A program made the translations under genes and the position numbers. Positions 11,765-22,983 of a stretch of DNA of 64,000 bases are shown here, piece by piece. Numbering within the stretch: position 1 is the stretch's first letter; every line of letters starts with the position of its first letter. A model generated the notes under the pieces. The model made no database searches and was not told the DNA's origin. It was given only the letters and a program-made list of their open reading frames with translations. Origin of the DNA: Druceiella hillmani (lineage: Eukaryota > Arthropoda > Insecta > Lepidoptera > Hepialidae); the NCBI GenBank assembly GCA_039881145.1, contig JAYKKI010000061.1:9216501-9280500 (forward strand), written 5' to 3'.

Positions 11765-11920
11765 TAACCTAACCTAGCCCAGCCCAGCCTAGCACAGCCT
11801 AGCCCAGCCCAGCTCTGCCCAGCCCGGCTGGGCTGGGCTGGGTTTGGCTGACCTAACCTAATCCAACCAAACAACACTAACCTAACATAACTTAAACTAA
11901 CACAAGCCAACCCAACTGTA
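11765..11920. repeat. GC-rich degenerate pentamer array (CCTAA / CCCAG-like)
   Basis: Runs of 'cctaacctagcccagcccag' type pentamers, then 'ggctgggctgggctgggttt' (the same pentamer on the other strand), then 'cctaacctaatccaacc' and 'aacctaacataac'. CCTAA is the complement of the insect telomere unit TTAGG, but here it is heavily degenerate and mixed with CCCAG. The sense switch near 11827 makes a strong potential hairpin. This is a marked GC island in very AT-rich DNA. Related CCAGCC/GGC-rich patches lie at 11630 and 12655. Confidence 0.75.
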
Positions 11921-11984
11921 ACTACAATAATTTCTAGCCGTGGCTGATGTATTAAAATATTGTTTTAAAAATAATTTTCATAAC

Positions 11985-12650
11985 GAATGTATAATTAAAA
12001 AAAAATATTTTGAAATAATAAATTATAAATATTTTGAAATAATCGAATATAGTTACGATTGATGAAATAATAATTAAAAATATTTTGAATTAATTGCGTG
12101 TAGTTACGATTATTTATAACTATTAAAAATATTTCGTAATAATAAATTATAAATATTTTGAAATAATTGCGTATAGTTACGATTGATGAAATAATAATTA
12201 AAAATATTTTGAAATAATTGCGTATAGTTACGATTATTTATAACTATTAAAAATATTTGGAAATAATAAATTATAAATATTTTGAAATAATTGCGTATGG
12301 TTACGATTATTCATAACTATTAAAAATATTTTGAAATAAATTATAAATATTTTGAAATAGTTGCGTATAGTCACGATTGATGAAATAATAATTAAAAATA
12401 TTTTTAAATAATTGCGTATAGTTTACTATTAAAACTATTTTGAAATAATAAATTATAAATATTTTGAAATAATTGCGTATAGTTACGATTATTTATAACT
12501 ATTAGAAATATTTTGAAATAATAAATTATAAATATCTTGAAATAATTGCGTATAGTTACGATTGATGAAATAATAATTAAAAATATTTTGAAATAATTGT
12601 GTATAGTTACGATTATTTATAACTATTAAAAATATTTTGAAATAATAAGC
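11985..12650. repeat. AT-rich minisatellite ('aaatattttgaaataatt' core)
   Basis: More than ten copies of an 'aaatattttgaaataat' core. They alternate with 'tgcgtatagttacgatt' plus either 'gatgaaataata' or 'atttataacta', giving a higher-order period of about 110-120 bp built from two sub-units. Copies are 90-100% alike by eye, so the array is fairly young. Confidence 0.85.
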
Positions 12651-12739
12651 AAAATCCCAGCCCAGCCTGGCCCGCCGGCGGACTGAGCTGGGCTTGAACT
12701 AGACTAACTGGACTAAATTTAAATAAACAGCTAAGTAAA

Positions 12740-13065
12740 CAAACCCATTTTAGGATTAATCATTCGGTTCATAAGAAAGAACGTCATCAAAATATAAAAT
12801 TTTTCGTATTTATATTCTTATTTATTTTTGTTTTTATATTTATTTGTATATACTTATTTTATTCTATCTTTATATTATAATTTAATTTTCTTTTTTTTGT
12901 TTAATTGTAGCCAACTTTTTATGTAATTTTTATTATATTGTTCATTCTTTTGTTAACAGGCAACAATGACAAATATACGAAATATGGCTTAATCAGTGTT
13001 ACTTAGCCTTTTTTCCACACTTGATATTGGCAAAAGTTCCTTCAGGAGAGAACAAACGCCATATA
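12740..13065 (+). mobile_element. 5'-truncated LINE copy (3' end only)
   Basis: About 325 bp matching the 3' end of the LINE at 22.6-26.8 kb, from 'ccattttaggattaatcatt' through 'gttaattgtagccaac'-like sequence and 'ggcaacaatgaca' to 'gagagaacaaacgcc', followed by an A-rich tail. Loss of everything upstream is the usual product of incomplete target-primed reverse transcription. Confidence 0.8.
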
Positions 13066-13254
13066 ATCAAAAATAAAAATAAAGATTTTATAATTCGAAA
13101 TATAAACCATAGACAAATAGACTTTATCGTTTTCTGAATGTTGGTACAAAAAGAAAATGTAGTGGTGAAAGTGACAGGTTAAGAAAACATTCTAATTAAA
13201 TAACTAAATTTACTTATTTATATTTATTATAAATGATAATTTATAGTTAAGTTT

Positions 13255-13507
13255 TGCTTTCAATTGTGTAATAAGTGCTTAGTGATAAAAAAAAGTAAGT
13301 TAAGGGGAGAAAATAAAGTTTAAAACACATTACCCCGCAAACAAAATCGTCAATTACAAAAATTTTCAAATTGTTTTTTTTTGATAATAAATAACCATCT
13401 GCTGCAGAATTTCTTTCCAGATATATACTTTTTAATGTGTATACTTTCATTTGATTTAAAAAAAAATTCGAAATGTTCCTGGTTGTATAGTGCATTTATA
13501 CCATTAG
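13255..13507 (-). repeat. Right arm of the 250-bp inverted repeat pair
   Basis: Reverse complement of 10790-11035 (shared 'aaagaaattctgcagcagat', 'cacattaccccgcaaacaaa' and others). On the minus strand it directly continues the gag-like frame at 13505-13670, so arm and gag fragment may belong to one element with an internal deletion. Confidence 0.8.
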
Positions 13508-13670
13508 CAGTTCTAAATTGTGCTTCAAGTTGCAAGAACCAAATTTTAGGGCCTGGTTTCCAAAAAGGGAGCACTTTTACGCTTACCTTGGGTACTGTTA
13601 CAGTTGTAGCATCGCTATTATTTTCGATTTTGTCGTCCGGCATGTTGAAAACGGAAGCTCCTGGGATCAC
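13505..13670 (-). pseudogene. Gag-like fragment of a gypsy-type LTR retroelement
   Basis: About 55 residues (minus strand from about 13670) contain 'PKVSVKVLPFWKPGPKIWFL' and 'QLEAQFRTANGI'. This is the characteristic N-terminal capsid start of insect gypsy-type Gag (PPFW...WF.QLEAQF). The homology then stops abruptly where the inverted-repeat arm begins. No protease, RT or integrase was seen nearby. Annotated as a dead fragment. Confidence 0.6.
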
Positions 13671-14139
13671 GTCGGGGTCATCAATAAAGTATGTTGTCTA
13701 GTTTTATATAAATCACACATCCTACTATGATTCCTAACTAATATTATTGTGTATCATCATCATATATATTAATACGCTAAGGTTAAGATGTTACACTCCA
13801 TTTTTAGAAAAAACCTCACAACTAATCCGTATAAATTATATATCATTTTATAGATAATTGCTTGCTCTACCGGCGTCCACAACTAAAAAATTTATTATTA
13901 CTATTGTTTTTGTAAATTAATTAATTATTAAAATTATATACACAAAACAGCAATGCTGCCATCTAACGGCTCAACGTCAATATGATTGACGGTCGGTAAA
14001 ATTTTTGTTTAATTTCAAATCCACTCACGTATAAATAAAGTGGCGCTTTAGCTCAATGCTTTTGATACTTGCGCCTCTATATGTCAATTTTAGTAAAATA
14101 TTTGTTTGATCTGTCATCTGAGCTTCATAATGGAATAAA

Positions 14140-14171
14140 TAATGCGAAGACTTCGCACGGGTCACGCTAGT
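14140..14171 (+). mobile_element. Helitron-like 3' terminus
   Basis: The hairpin GCGAAG-a-CTTCGC (14144-14156) is followed by 'acgggtcacg' and CTAG, then T. This is the layout of lepidopteran non-autonomous Helitrons: a short GC hairpin a few bases before CTRR, inserted 5' of T. The 5' end (TC...) could not be placed. The element may extend back to about 13790. Confidence 0.5.
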
Positions 14172-16690
14172 ATCTTAATTATTTAGATAAGTGAAGTCAT
14201 GAATTATTCTGACAGATAAACTTTTCTATTTTTTTATTTTTTTTTAAATGTCAACGTTATTCTTTTTTAACATTTATTCTTGTTGCCAGTTCTGTCACTA
14301 CAAGGTAAAATGTCTTTTCCTCGTGTCCATTTTAATAGAATTCGTGTCGCAATCGTTATTTGATATCCGTGTGTGAATTAGCCAAGGCGTCAAATGTATA
14401 AAAGTTCAAAAAATCGTAATCCAGGTAAAAGCAAAGTTTGTAGTTTACAAAATTCGTAGTCTGGGTAAAAGCAAAGTTCGATAAATTAAAAGTAAATAAA
14501 AAAAATGAAAACAAAAAGAAAAGTAAAGAACAAGCACCCACCGAAACAGAAAATGTAACGAATATCAAAGCTGTCAAAGAATGGCTTACTTGTCCATAAA
14601 CTAAATTATAGAGCGACCCATATCGATACTCCTAGAAACATCATCACCACGAATTTCGAGATTTTTCGACCGAGACAAAATGTAAATACAACTTATGTTT
14701 TGGTATTTTACTACGCCAAAATTATTTGTAATAAATTATGAAAGCTTGAAAATAAAATAAAGTAAAATTGGCTAGATTTTTTTTATAAAACGAAAAAATT
14801 ACTTTGAGAAAAATGTTTTTTTAGTTCTAAATATCACTTACAAAGACGTTTTCATATTCACGGAATACGCTTCGTTTTTAATTCACCGCTCCAAAGAATA
14901 AGATTTAGTCAATAAATTATCTTAATAAATTATAAATTGGAACGAATCCGCAGAGGAGCAAACGTTCATACTATATAAGACTGCAGAAAAAATAGGCAAG
15001 CAAAAAAGCCTTTCCTTTTCTGCGATTACTTAAGGTTGACGATCGATAAATTAATATTATTTATTTTTGTTCACGACTATATTTGTATGGATAAATATTG
15101 TTTTTAAACGATTTCTTAAACAATTTATTTGATTAGTTGTCAATATTTTTATTGTTATTACTCGATAATATTGTAATTCTAAATGCTCTTCACGTTTTGG
15201 CTGACTTTCCGCTGGCTAAGCTATCTTGTGAGTATACTTGATCTCTTATTATTCGGTATCTTGCCGATTTTCATAGCAGTAAAATAATATAATCCTTTAT
15301 TAAAACAAACTAAAATCTAAATCAATAAGTAAATCTAAAATTCCATTTTGGAAAGAGAAAATAAAATTGTGTCTTTTTTACCCACGACGGTGTTATGTAC
15401 GTACCAAGAAAACACATTTATGAGTTATTCAAATATTTAATAAAGTAGAAAAAATATTTTGTTAGTAACTCTCATCGATTATAAAGTTCTAAACGGATAT
15501 AACTTGCACAGTAGTTGGGATCTCTTATATAAACTACAAAACTATTCATTTCCGTGGAATAACACTTTTTGAATTCTGTGGAATAACAAGTTTTTCAGAT
15601 ATTCTATAGCTTCCACATTTCCTGCGACCTTTAACTGAATGGTCTATCTTACCCCGTTGTCTTTTAATAATCCGAGATCTGTGAGTAGTCTTATTGACGG
15701 AATATTTTTCATAAAGAAAAACATGCTTTCGGTAATCAATAAATATGTAATAACACAATCGTTACAACCGGATAATGCATTTATTTCCCATGTGGAAAAA
15801 CAGTATAACGAGAATAAAAATATTCTAGTCATTATTCGTCTGCATGTCAAAGACGTCACAAGATTACGCACATGTGAATACATGATAGGTAATATTAAAT
15901 TATTTACAAAATCTTGCAAGCATTTGGTGAAACGTATAGTTACATTATTAGTTAATTCGAAATATTTTGATGATATCAACATTGTTATTTTAACAAACAA
16001 CTTGATTGGATATAATAGTTTGTATTATTATGTTCTTTATAAATGTAACTTAATTATAAAAGTCATTTTTTTTAAATACTGTTTTATGACAATTTTTTTA
16101 AGAAGTGTTCAAGCTCTCTATATATAAAAATAAGTTAAGTCAGATATTGAATAATTCTAACAATGGAGATAAAATGTAGACAAGAAAATCCACATTGTGG
16201 TGAAGTTAAACATCTATTTGGCCATAATTGTTCTAATTATGAGAAAACGGGCATACGGCTTGATAGAAATAATTACGGCCAGGGACATCCTTCAATTAAA
16301 ACAGGAGCAACGCTAATATATAGTGCACCTACGGCAGTTTTGGTCCTCTAGGTCATGTTTACATACGTGGCGTTGTTATTGAGAGAAACGCAATTTCAGT
16401 GAGTCCACAGATCTTGAGAACAGAACTATATTTAATAATTTTTTGTTATTTTCTATAGATGGTGATCTTTCTATAATCATCCCAATAATTTTAATGGATA
16501 TTTAGATGATTTTTAACTTCCACACACTTTTTTAAATCTAGTATTAACTTAAGCCGACATGCTCAAGAAATAAATACTGGTAGTAATTTTTTCGTGAATT
16601 TAAATTATAATCATATTCTTGTTGTTAATTTAATGATATTAACAAATACAAAGAAATGTGCTGATATTCGTTAAACAGAATGTGCTAATT
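14172..16690. other. Intron 2 of gene A: no feature recognised
   Basis: AT-rich sequence. Open frames on both strands at 15.6-16.1 kb overlap one another and match no family known to me, so they are left out. Confidence 0.5.
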
Positions 16691-16699
16691 TTTACTTAC

Positions 16700-16922
16700 G
16701 TAAGATGTCGTTCTGAGGTAACCACCTAGCGACGCGCACGTTGTCTGGTCTATCGGGTAGGTTTTCGTCCTCCCATTTCCACAGGATGTCATAGGGCAGA
16801 TCACGGAACGTCTCCACAAACACTTGTCGTCTATCTTGAGGTAGTTTGTTTGATAGCACGTTGGAACCTAAGCTCATGTAAACGACTCCGTTTTTACTTG
16901 CATCCAGGTAGTTCTGGAGATC
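16700..16922 (-). CDS. UGT gene A, exon 2
   Basis: This 223-base exon lies between a TTAAAG acceptor and a GTAAGT donor (16694-16699), with phase 0 in and phase 1 out. It encodes residues 284-357, starting 'DLQNYLDASKNGVVYMSLGS'. The 'GVVY.S.GSN' strand-loop opens the C-terminal UDP-sugar-binding (GT-B) domain. 'LPYDILWKWE' and 'NVRVARWLPQNDIL' lead to the donor-binding signature in exon 3; the W and Q of WLPQ contact the nucleotide in known structures. It is about 85% identical to the exon at 41120. Intron 1 above it is about 4 kb. Confidence 0.93.
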
Positions 16923-17024
16923 CTTTAACAAATTAATTAGTTACTATTATTTATTTTTATACATTCCTCGTAATAAATAAAAATAAGTATATATTTCAGT
17001 AGCGATTAACTAATTATTTCCTTT

Positions 17025-17068
17025 TACTTCTACTTTTACAAGTACATATACTTGTAAAAGTAGAAGTA
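17025..17068. repeat. Perfect inverted repeat (hairpin), 20-bp arms
   Basis: 'tacttctacttttacaagta' (17025) and its exact complement (ending 17068) are separated by only a few bases. It lies in intron 1 of gene A. Confidence 0.85.
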
Positions 17069-17183
17069 ATTACGAAAAAAAGTACTGTTTTAGTGTTGTT
17101 AGTAAAAATAAATAAAAACGGTTTTGTTTTATATCCTACGATATTTTTCATATATCATGCAAAATTCTCAAGAGTGTAGCCAG

Positions 17184-17231
17184 CCCCTGCGTTTAGCTTT
17201 TGTGGAGCATGGGAAAGTTTTCGACTATATA
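17184..17231 (+). pseudogene. Fragment of a LINE reverse transcriptase
   Basis: About 16 codons reading 'PLRLAFVEHGKVFDYI' match the RT motif A context of CR1/Jockey/RTE-type elements (LAFVDYEKAFD). The catalytic Asp following LAFV is replaced by Glu. No neighbouring RT motifs were found; the following 240 bases are open but unrecognised. Confidence 0.4.
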
Positions 17232-17839
17232 AAGACTTGGGCTCGATTCTCGGTAGTAATGTCAAGTCGATTTGTCGAAAAGCTTTTATGACACTTCTAA
17301 AATCACCGTCCCAGTACAAAGGAGTCAAGATCGACCCAACTGCGCCAAAGAGTAAGACAGGGAGGAGTTATTTATACGAAGCTGTTCAAAAATGCTTTGG
17401 AAGATATCTTCAAGATGCTGGATTAGAAAAGACGGGGCATTATTGTCAATTGCGAGTAAATTTTATGCCTGAGTTTCTCTGAGGACATAGTATTCAAGCA
17501 ATAAACTGGTACTTGAGATTCCCTGAGGTAATAGTAATAGATACGTTTGAAATTCATTGAGGGTGTTGTAAGATACACCTGATATTCACTTAAGACACAG
17601 AAGGACAACCCTGAGACTCACTGTGGACATAGTAGACCAAACAGTTTGCAGAAGTAGGTAGAAAAGCTGACTAGGATAGATGGTTATTCCAAATGAGTGA
17701 TTAGGACTAAAGTCACATTCAATATCGTACAGAGACCGGTCGAGGTCGATCATATTGGTATCGATTTTTTCCAGTGTACGTTTGTATGGGTTAAATTATT
17801 CAGCTTACTAGAAAGAACATCGGTAAAGAATTTTGAATA

Positions 17840-18088
17840 TATTTGGCGTTAATTTCGTAGAAATTCATTATTCACAATTAAATGAAACTACGTGATGTAG
17901 TATTATTTCTACTTTCTTTAATTTCTTTACCACGACCTAGGTTTCGTTGTATTACATCTTCAGGTGGGATATTAGCAAAGATCTTTGCTAATATCTCACC
18001 TGAAGATGTTGTAATACAACGAAACCTAGGTCGTGGTAAAGAAATTAAAGAAAGTAGAAATAATACTACATTAGGTAGTTTCATTTAA
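17840..18088. mobile_element. Foldback MITE, copy 1 (near-perfect palindrome)
   Basis: Two arms of about 105 bp ('atgaaactacgtgatgtagt' ... 'gggatattagcaaagatc') meet at the centre AGCAAAGATCTTTGCT with no spacer. An outer left segment ('ggcgttaatttcgtag', 'attcattattcacaatt') has its complement at the right end of the copies at 29.8 and 42.3 kb. The true element therefore has longer inverted ends, and each copy keeps only one of them. Open frames on both strands are a palindrome artefact. Confidence 0.85.
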
Positions 18089-18659
18089 TTCGGTAAAGAA
18101 GATTCGAGTGGCTGAGCAGCGTTTGGTAATTAGGTCAGATCTTCAAGTCCCCGATTCTGCAAACATTAAAAATAAATACGTTCCACCCGTCACGATCTAC
18201 GATGCTGAGATGCGGATATTCAAGGTTAGTCGTATCCATGCTGTGTTTATAGTATATGTGAAGGAACATCAGGAAGGCAAAAAATATTCAGTCAAAGTTA
18301 TTTTTTTTATTTCGGTAGTAGTTATAATCAATATAGTCAATATATTTAATAAACAAAACTTAATATTTAATTCAAATAATAGTTTATTTCCTTGGCTTAT
18401 CTTGTTCTTGCTTAATGGCAACAAAATTGGTATTCACTTGATCATTTTATCTACGAATAAACCATGACTACAGTTGATATAAAAACCCACACATCAACTA
18501 TTTTTAGTTCGCAGTATTTATTTTTTGTGAAAATTTAATTTGAGATTATCAAAAATAATTTATTCATTAGCATTTAAAGATGTAAGAAATTTAATCATAC
18601 ACGGAAATAAAGAATAATTTTCATAAGAACATAACAATAAGGGAAGTTTTGATTGCTGT

Positions 18660-19164
18660 TTAATAGGGTTTAGGAGAAAAGGGTTTATCCGTTTCATGAC
18701 ACCTTATTATATAAATATATATAGGGTATTATACAATATATTTTTAGAACGTGTAGATAATAAGTAACAGCGATTTAAGTGAAAGGGTCGAAGTGCGTTC
18801 AAGTACCATTTTTGAGCTAAACTGTTTATTTTTTTATAGCTGCCTTAAAATAAAATATGACCCAGTTTATTTTGACAAATCACGACATACTCGTATAAGT
18901 GTTTTTTTCAGTAAAACAAAGAATCAAAATAATTGTAAACGGTAATAAATACATAACAAAGTCTTGAAATATAAATGGCTAATTATTGGAGATTATTTGT
19001 TATAAATACCCTTATGTAACAAGATTGGGACTTTAATTAACTATAATGTTGTGGATACCATAAATAAACTAACCGTGAATATTTATAATATAAAAATATA
19101 ATAAAACGAAACACACTGTATGTCTCTTTTTGCCCGAGTGAAGCCGGGGCGAGTAGCTATTATA
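18660..19164 (+). mobile_element. Probable non-autonomous Helitron fragment
   Basis: It ends with 'gcccgagtgaagccggggcg' then 'agtagcta', resembling the GAAGCC-rich 3' ends of lepidopteran Helitrons. Its front part ('atttttagaacgtgtagata', 'aacagcgatttaagtgaaag', 'gaagtgcgttcaagtacca') has a diverged relative at about 49195-49345. The 5' boundary is uncertain. Confidence 0.45.
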
Positions 19165-20245
19165 TAGAATTTAGACTTGATATCGCAATACGTTTATATA
19201 ATATTCTTTTCAGTATGTCCAAATATATCGAATTATTCATACAAAATAAATAAATAAATTGTTGTGTAAATGAATTCTATGAATGTGAGCTGATAGCTGG
19301 TAACTAAACATCGGTGTAGGTACTTACTATATTGAGGTAGAACAAATAATTCATATGATCTCGTGGTTTTCTTCGACGCAAATGGATTTAAAAAAACAAC
19401 TCCACCGAATAAACTGATGAAAATGAAAAGTATGAATTTTCTAAAAACGTACATAAAAAGAGCAAAAATCGTTTTTTTGACAAAAAGGAGACGATACTTG
19501 TTTTATTGATACTTTTATATTAAAGATATATTATCCATATTAAAGATTATTGTATATATTAAAGAGATGTAAAATATTTTAATATTTTTGATATAATATG
19601 TATCTCGCTTACTGTTCAAGTGTTCTAAAATTAGTTCATAGTCAATATTTTTGAAACATAACAACGATTATATTTCATTAAATGTAATTCAATGTTCGTA
19701 TTTAATATTCAATTAATTTAACTGGTTTTTTGTCTTTTAGTGATTTGTAGGTCATATAAATTAGATGGAAAAAATGTAACGACAAACGATATTCATAAAA
19801 TGACGGAGCATAATATTAACTGGTCAGACAAAAATGTTCGTTTTTATATATAAATATAAAATAAAAAATTAAATTTGCAACATGAAAATAATTAAGTAAG
19901 AATATTTCATTAAATTATTGTAGGTAGGAATTATAAAAAATTAATATTAAATTATTTGTCGAAACATTTTTGGACATTGTTTTTAAAGTATCAAAATAAT
20001 AAATATTATTGTTTGAATTACAGAGCGTTTTGAATTGTTCAGTTTGTAACTAAAATTAAAAAGGTAATGATAATAAAAGCAAAAACGAAATACATTTCCA
20101 TAGCAAGTTAGCCTTTAAATAAAATTTTGTTCAGCAATAAAAAAAACTCAATTTGTTTTGTTCAAGAATGAAGGTAACTTCAGTTTTAGAATCGTTTCCA
20201 TAAGTTAATCATTTTGTACCTCGGACTATTGTGTAATTCATAATT

Positions 20246-20283
<38 letters not shown>

Positions 20284-20880
20284 AAATCCATATACATAAT
20301 ATATTAAATATTGACAGCAGTGAAAAAGCACATTCATTTTTTAACGCTAAGGGAATGTGTATTAGCGTATTTCATGCCTTACTGTATGATGAAATTAACT
20401 ATTGTCGTTAGTTTTGTACGCAATTAAATAAGAGTGAAATAACTTTTAACATTTCGGTAAAGTGTAATCGTTTCATTATTTAAACTTGAAAAATTATACG
20501 GGTACAAAAAAAGGAATAAATTAACAATAAATCCTAAGATGAATTATTAAAAATTGTAAAGCAAAAAAGAATGTAAAACAATCATAAATAAAAATATATA
20601 CCTTGTTGCCTGGGTGTACACGCATGCCAGATACAAACAAAAAGCATGTTAGTGAAGGAGGGAGGAATAAAAATAACTAGATTTTTACTTTTACATTTAT
20701 GGTAATTTTTCAAAAATTTCAAATACCGATTGTTAACTACTTTGGCAATGAATATTTTCAGGTAATAATTAATAAATTTTTATTCGTCAGAAAAAACAAT
20801 TTATAAATTTTAAATTAAAATTTGATAAACCCATGGAATTGATAAAAAAATGACAAATTACTTATTCAAAGCTTTATGTT
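19165..20880. other. Intron 1 of gene A: AT-rich, only a microsatellite
   Basis: No gene seen. An (AT)n run lies at 20248-20281, bounded by 'ttctt' and 'aagaa', which are complementary to each other. Confidence 0.6.
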
Positions 20881-20901
20881 TTAAGGAATATTTTCACTTA
20901 C

Positions 20902-21750
20902 ATCTGGAAGTGGGATTTCATCCTTGAGGTGCATATTTCCCAAAAATACAATCGCTGGAACATTGGGTCTCGCCCCGCTAAAGACGGAATCCGAATTGAC
21001 GAACACAATATCGATGCTTTCCATTAATTTCCACATATTTATTGTTCGCAATCCAAAATGTTCCTTTATCAAGTTTTCTTTTCGGGGAAAGTATTCAAAG
21101 CGCAGTAGGAAAATCATTTTTAATGAGTAATATAAGCTTGATAATTTTTCCCAAAAACTCATACCAAATCCTATATCTGCGGATAATGCATGAGAATAGA
21201 GACAAGGATGGGTTGGGTTACCCATCATTTCGAATTGAAATTCAAATTGCAACAGAGAGTTTATACCAATTGCAGGAATTTTGTATAAGTCTGCGAAGGC
21301 AAAAATCTCAGGTGTTAAGTATTCACCTATAAAAAGATCGAATTTATGTGCCTCAGGATATTTTATTAATTTCCTCACTTTTGGTGACCGAAACTGACTA
21401 TCAAGGACATGCGTCATGGCCCGATAATACTGAGATAGGACGAGAGTGACGTCACCGTTTGATGTAAGACCAACGTCAGTCATGTCAAAATTATCCAAAA
21501 ACGGTTGGTATGACACGTCGCGGAGATCTATTTGAGTAATATTTTGGTAGTCCGTGTTCGGTTCAAGAGGATTTGGCGTCACTAATGTAATTTGATGACC
21601 ATTTTTAGCTAACCCTTTAATCAGCGCGTTGAACACAACTTGATGACTCAGAGACGGTGTTGGAAACATAGCCAATATTTTTGAACCGTGGACACTCACA
21701 CTTATTGTAGTTACAATGAAATATAAAATGAAAGACCAACTTTTACACAT
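20902..21750 (-). CDS. UGT gene A, exon 1 (N-terminal aglycone-binding domain)
   Basis: This 849-base exon (283 codons) runs from the ATG at 21750 to a phase-0 GTAAGT donor (20896-20901). A signal peptide covers about residues 1-20 (MCKSWSFILYFIVTTISVSV). 'ILAMFPTPSLSHQVVF' follows, with the family's catalytic His at residue 36. 'FDLFIGEYLTPEIF' at 138-150 carries Glu143 where vertebrate UGTs have the charge-relay Asp; Glu or other residues are common there in insects. 'SFWEKLSSLYYSLK' and 'VFVNSDSVFSGARPNVP' are conserved UGT blocks. Joined in phase to 16700-16922, 6529-6748 and 4363-4645 it gives 524 residues, a normal UGT length. The product is UGT33-like; the substrate is unknown. Confidence 0.93.
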
Positions 21751-21857
21751 TTTTCGCGATGTTTTGTATTGGCGATTGCGAGGTTAATGTCTAGTACCGC
21801 CACTCACAGTATTATGATCGTTAGTATCGATATGTTTAACCTTGTGAATAAAAGGGT

Positions 21858-21900
21858 GATGATTTCAATGCGAGTTTAGTGTTAACCGGTTTTTATATAG
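21858..21900 (-). promoter_or_regulatory. Core promoter of gene A (TATA box plus conserved block)
   Basis: The minus-strand TATA box CTATATAAAAA (21890-21900) is followed 10-40 bases downstream by a block (21858-21881; plus strand 'gatgatttcaatgcgagttt') also present in the B1 and C1 promoters at the same spacing. Transcription probably starts inside this block, giving a 5' UTR of about 110 bases. Confidence 0.6.
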
Positions 21901-22983
21901 GCAACAACAAGACTTATATATTACATAGTATTTGCGTGAGTTGTTAAATATATATTAGGGTTCAATAAATTTAAGTTTTATGGCAGAACATTGGTACGTT
22001 ACCTATTCGCGTTTCTGTTTCAGCCATAAATGTTCTGTAAGTTGATGTTCGATGTTTTATATTATTTACTGCTTTTTAAAAATGAAGGTGGAAATTGAAA
22101 TAATTGAGCAGTAGAGAACTTACTTAAATATGAAGAAGGGCTTGTATATATATATGTTCTTAACCAAAATGTAAGATCCAGGAATATAAAAGGAAATCAA
22201 ATCGAACGCTGATGATAAAACAGTATTATTTTCTATTTTTTCTAAACTCAGTCTGAGAGCACATGATTCCATATGCGTATATTTTCAACGATATCTGTAA
22301 AATTATTTTATATACAATTGTAAACAAAAGGAAACGACTTTGGGAAATTAAAAAACTGACTAAATATAGGATTTATATCTGATATTTATCGCAAAATGTC
22401 GCACTTAACTCCAGTAGGAAATTTTGTGGTAATCTCAACCGTTATTTTCAGTTTACTTTATTTTCAAATATGATTTAGCTACACATATTCTTATTCTTTA
22501 TCTGAATTTTTTGTAATAAATGTATTTTTATATTAATTTTGCGCCTAAGCAATCTCGATGAAAGTTTGTATAGACTGTGTCATGTAAACAAATCTTTGTA
22601 TACTTAATTTCGAAATGGAAATAATGTTTTTACGCCCTATTTTTTCCATTCTTTCTGGCCGCAACGTCGGGAGCCAAAGCCATTTGATAAATATACGCAA
22701 AAATATAACATATGAATATACGCAGGATTGCCATAGAAACCGTCAAACAAAGTGGAAAGGTTTTTCGCAGCCCTATTATTTCTTTTCGATTTTCGTGTTA
22801 TTTAGTCAAATTTGTTGCAATAACTTATTTAGTTTTGTGTTATTTTTATTTGAAATTGATTTTCATTTAATTTTTGACTTTATCTATATCCCATTTATTG
22901 TTTTAATCAGTGTTCGGTAAGTTTTTTCTTTTGTTTATATTTTGTATTATTTATTTTTGTGCTTTAGCTTTTCTTTTGCGAAA

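Noticed and set aside
14041..14080. tRNA-like or SINE start (ggcgc...ttagctcaatg...gcgcc)
   Set aside because: Only a 5-bp stem and a weak A-box-like string, with no B box. It is more likely part of the Helitron-like element ending at 14171.
15639..16127. A 162-residue plus-strand ORF with a 118-residue ORF on the other strand
   Set aside because: No recognised domain, both strands open, AT-rich composition typical of chance. Inside intron 2 of gene A.
17237..17482. An 81-residue ORF after the LINE RT fragment
   Set aside because: It does not continue recognisable RT motifs, and no other family was recognised.
17878..18088. Overlapping, nearly identical ORFs on both strands (68 aa each)
   Set aside because: They are the two strands of a palindromic MITE.
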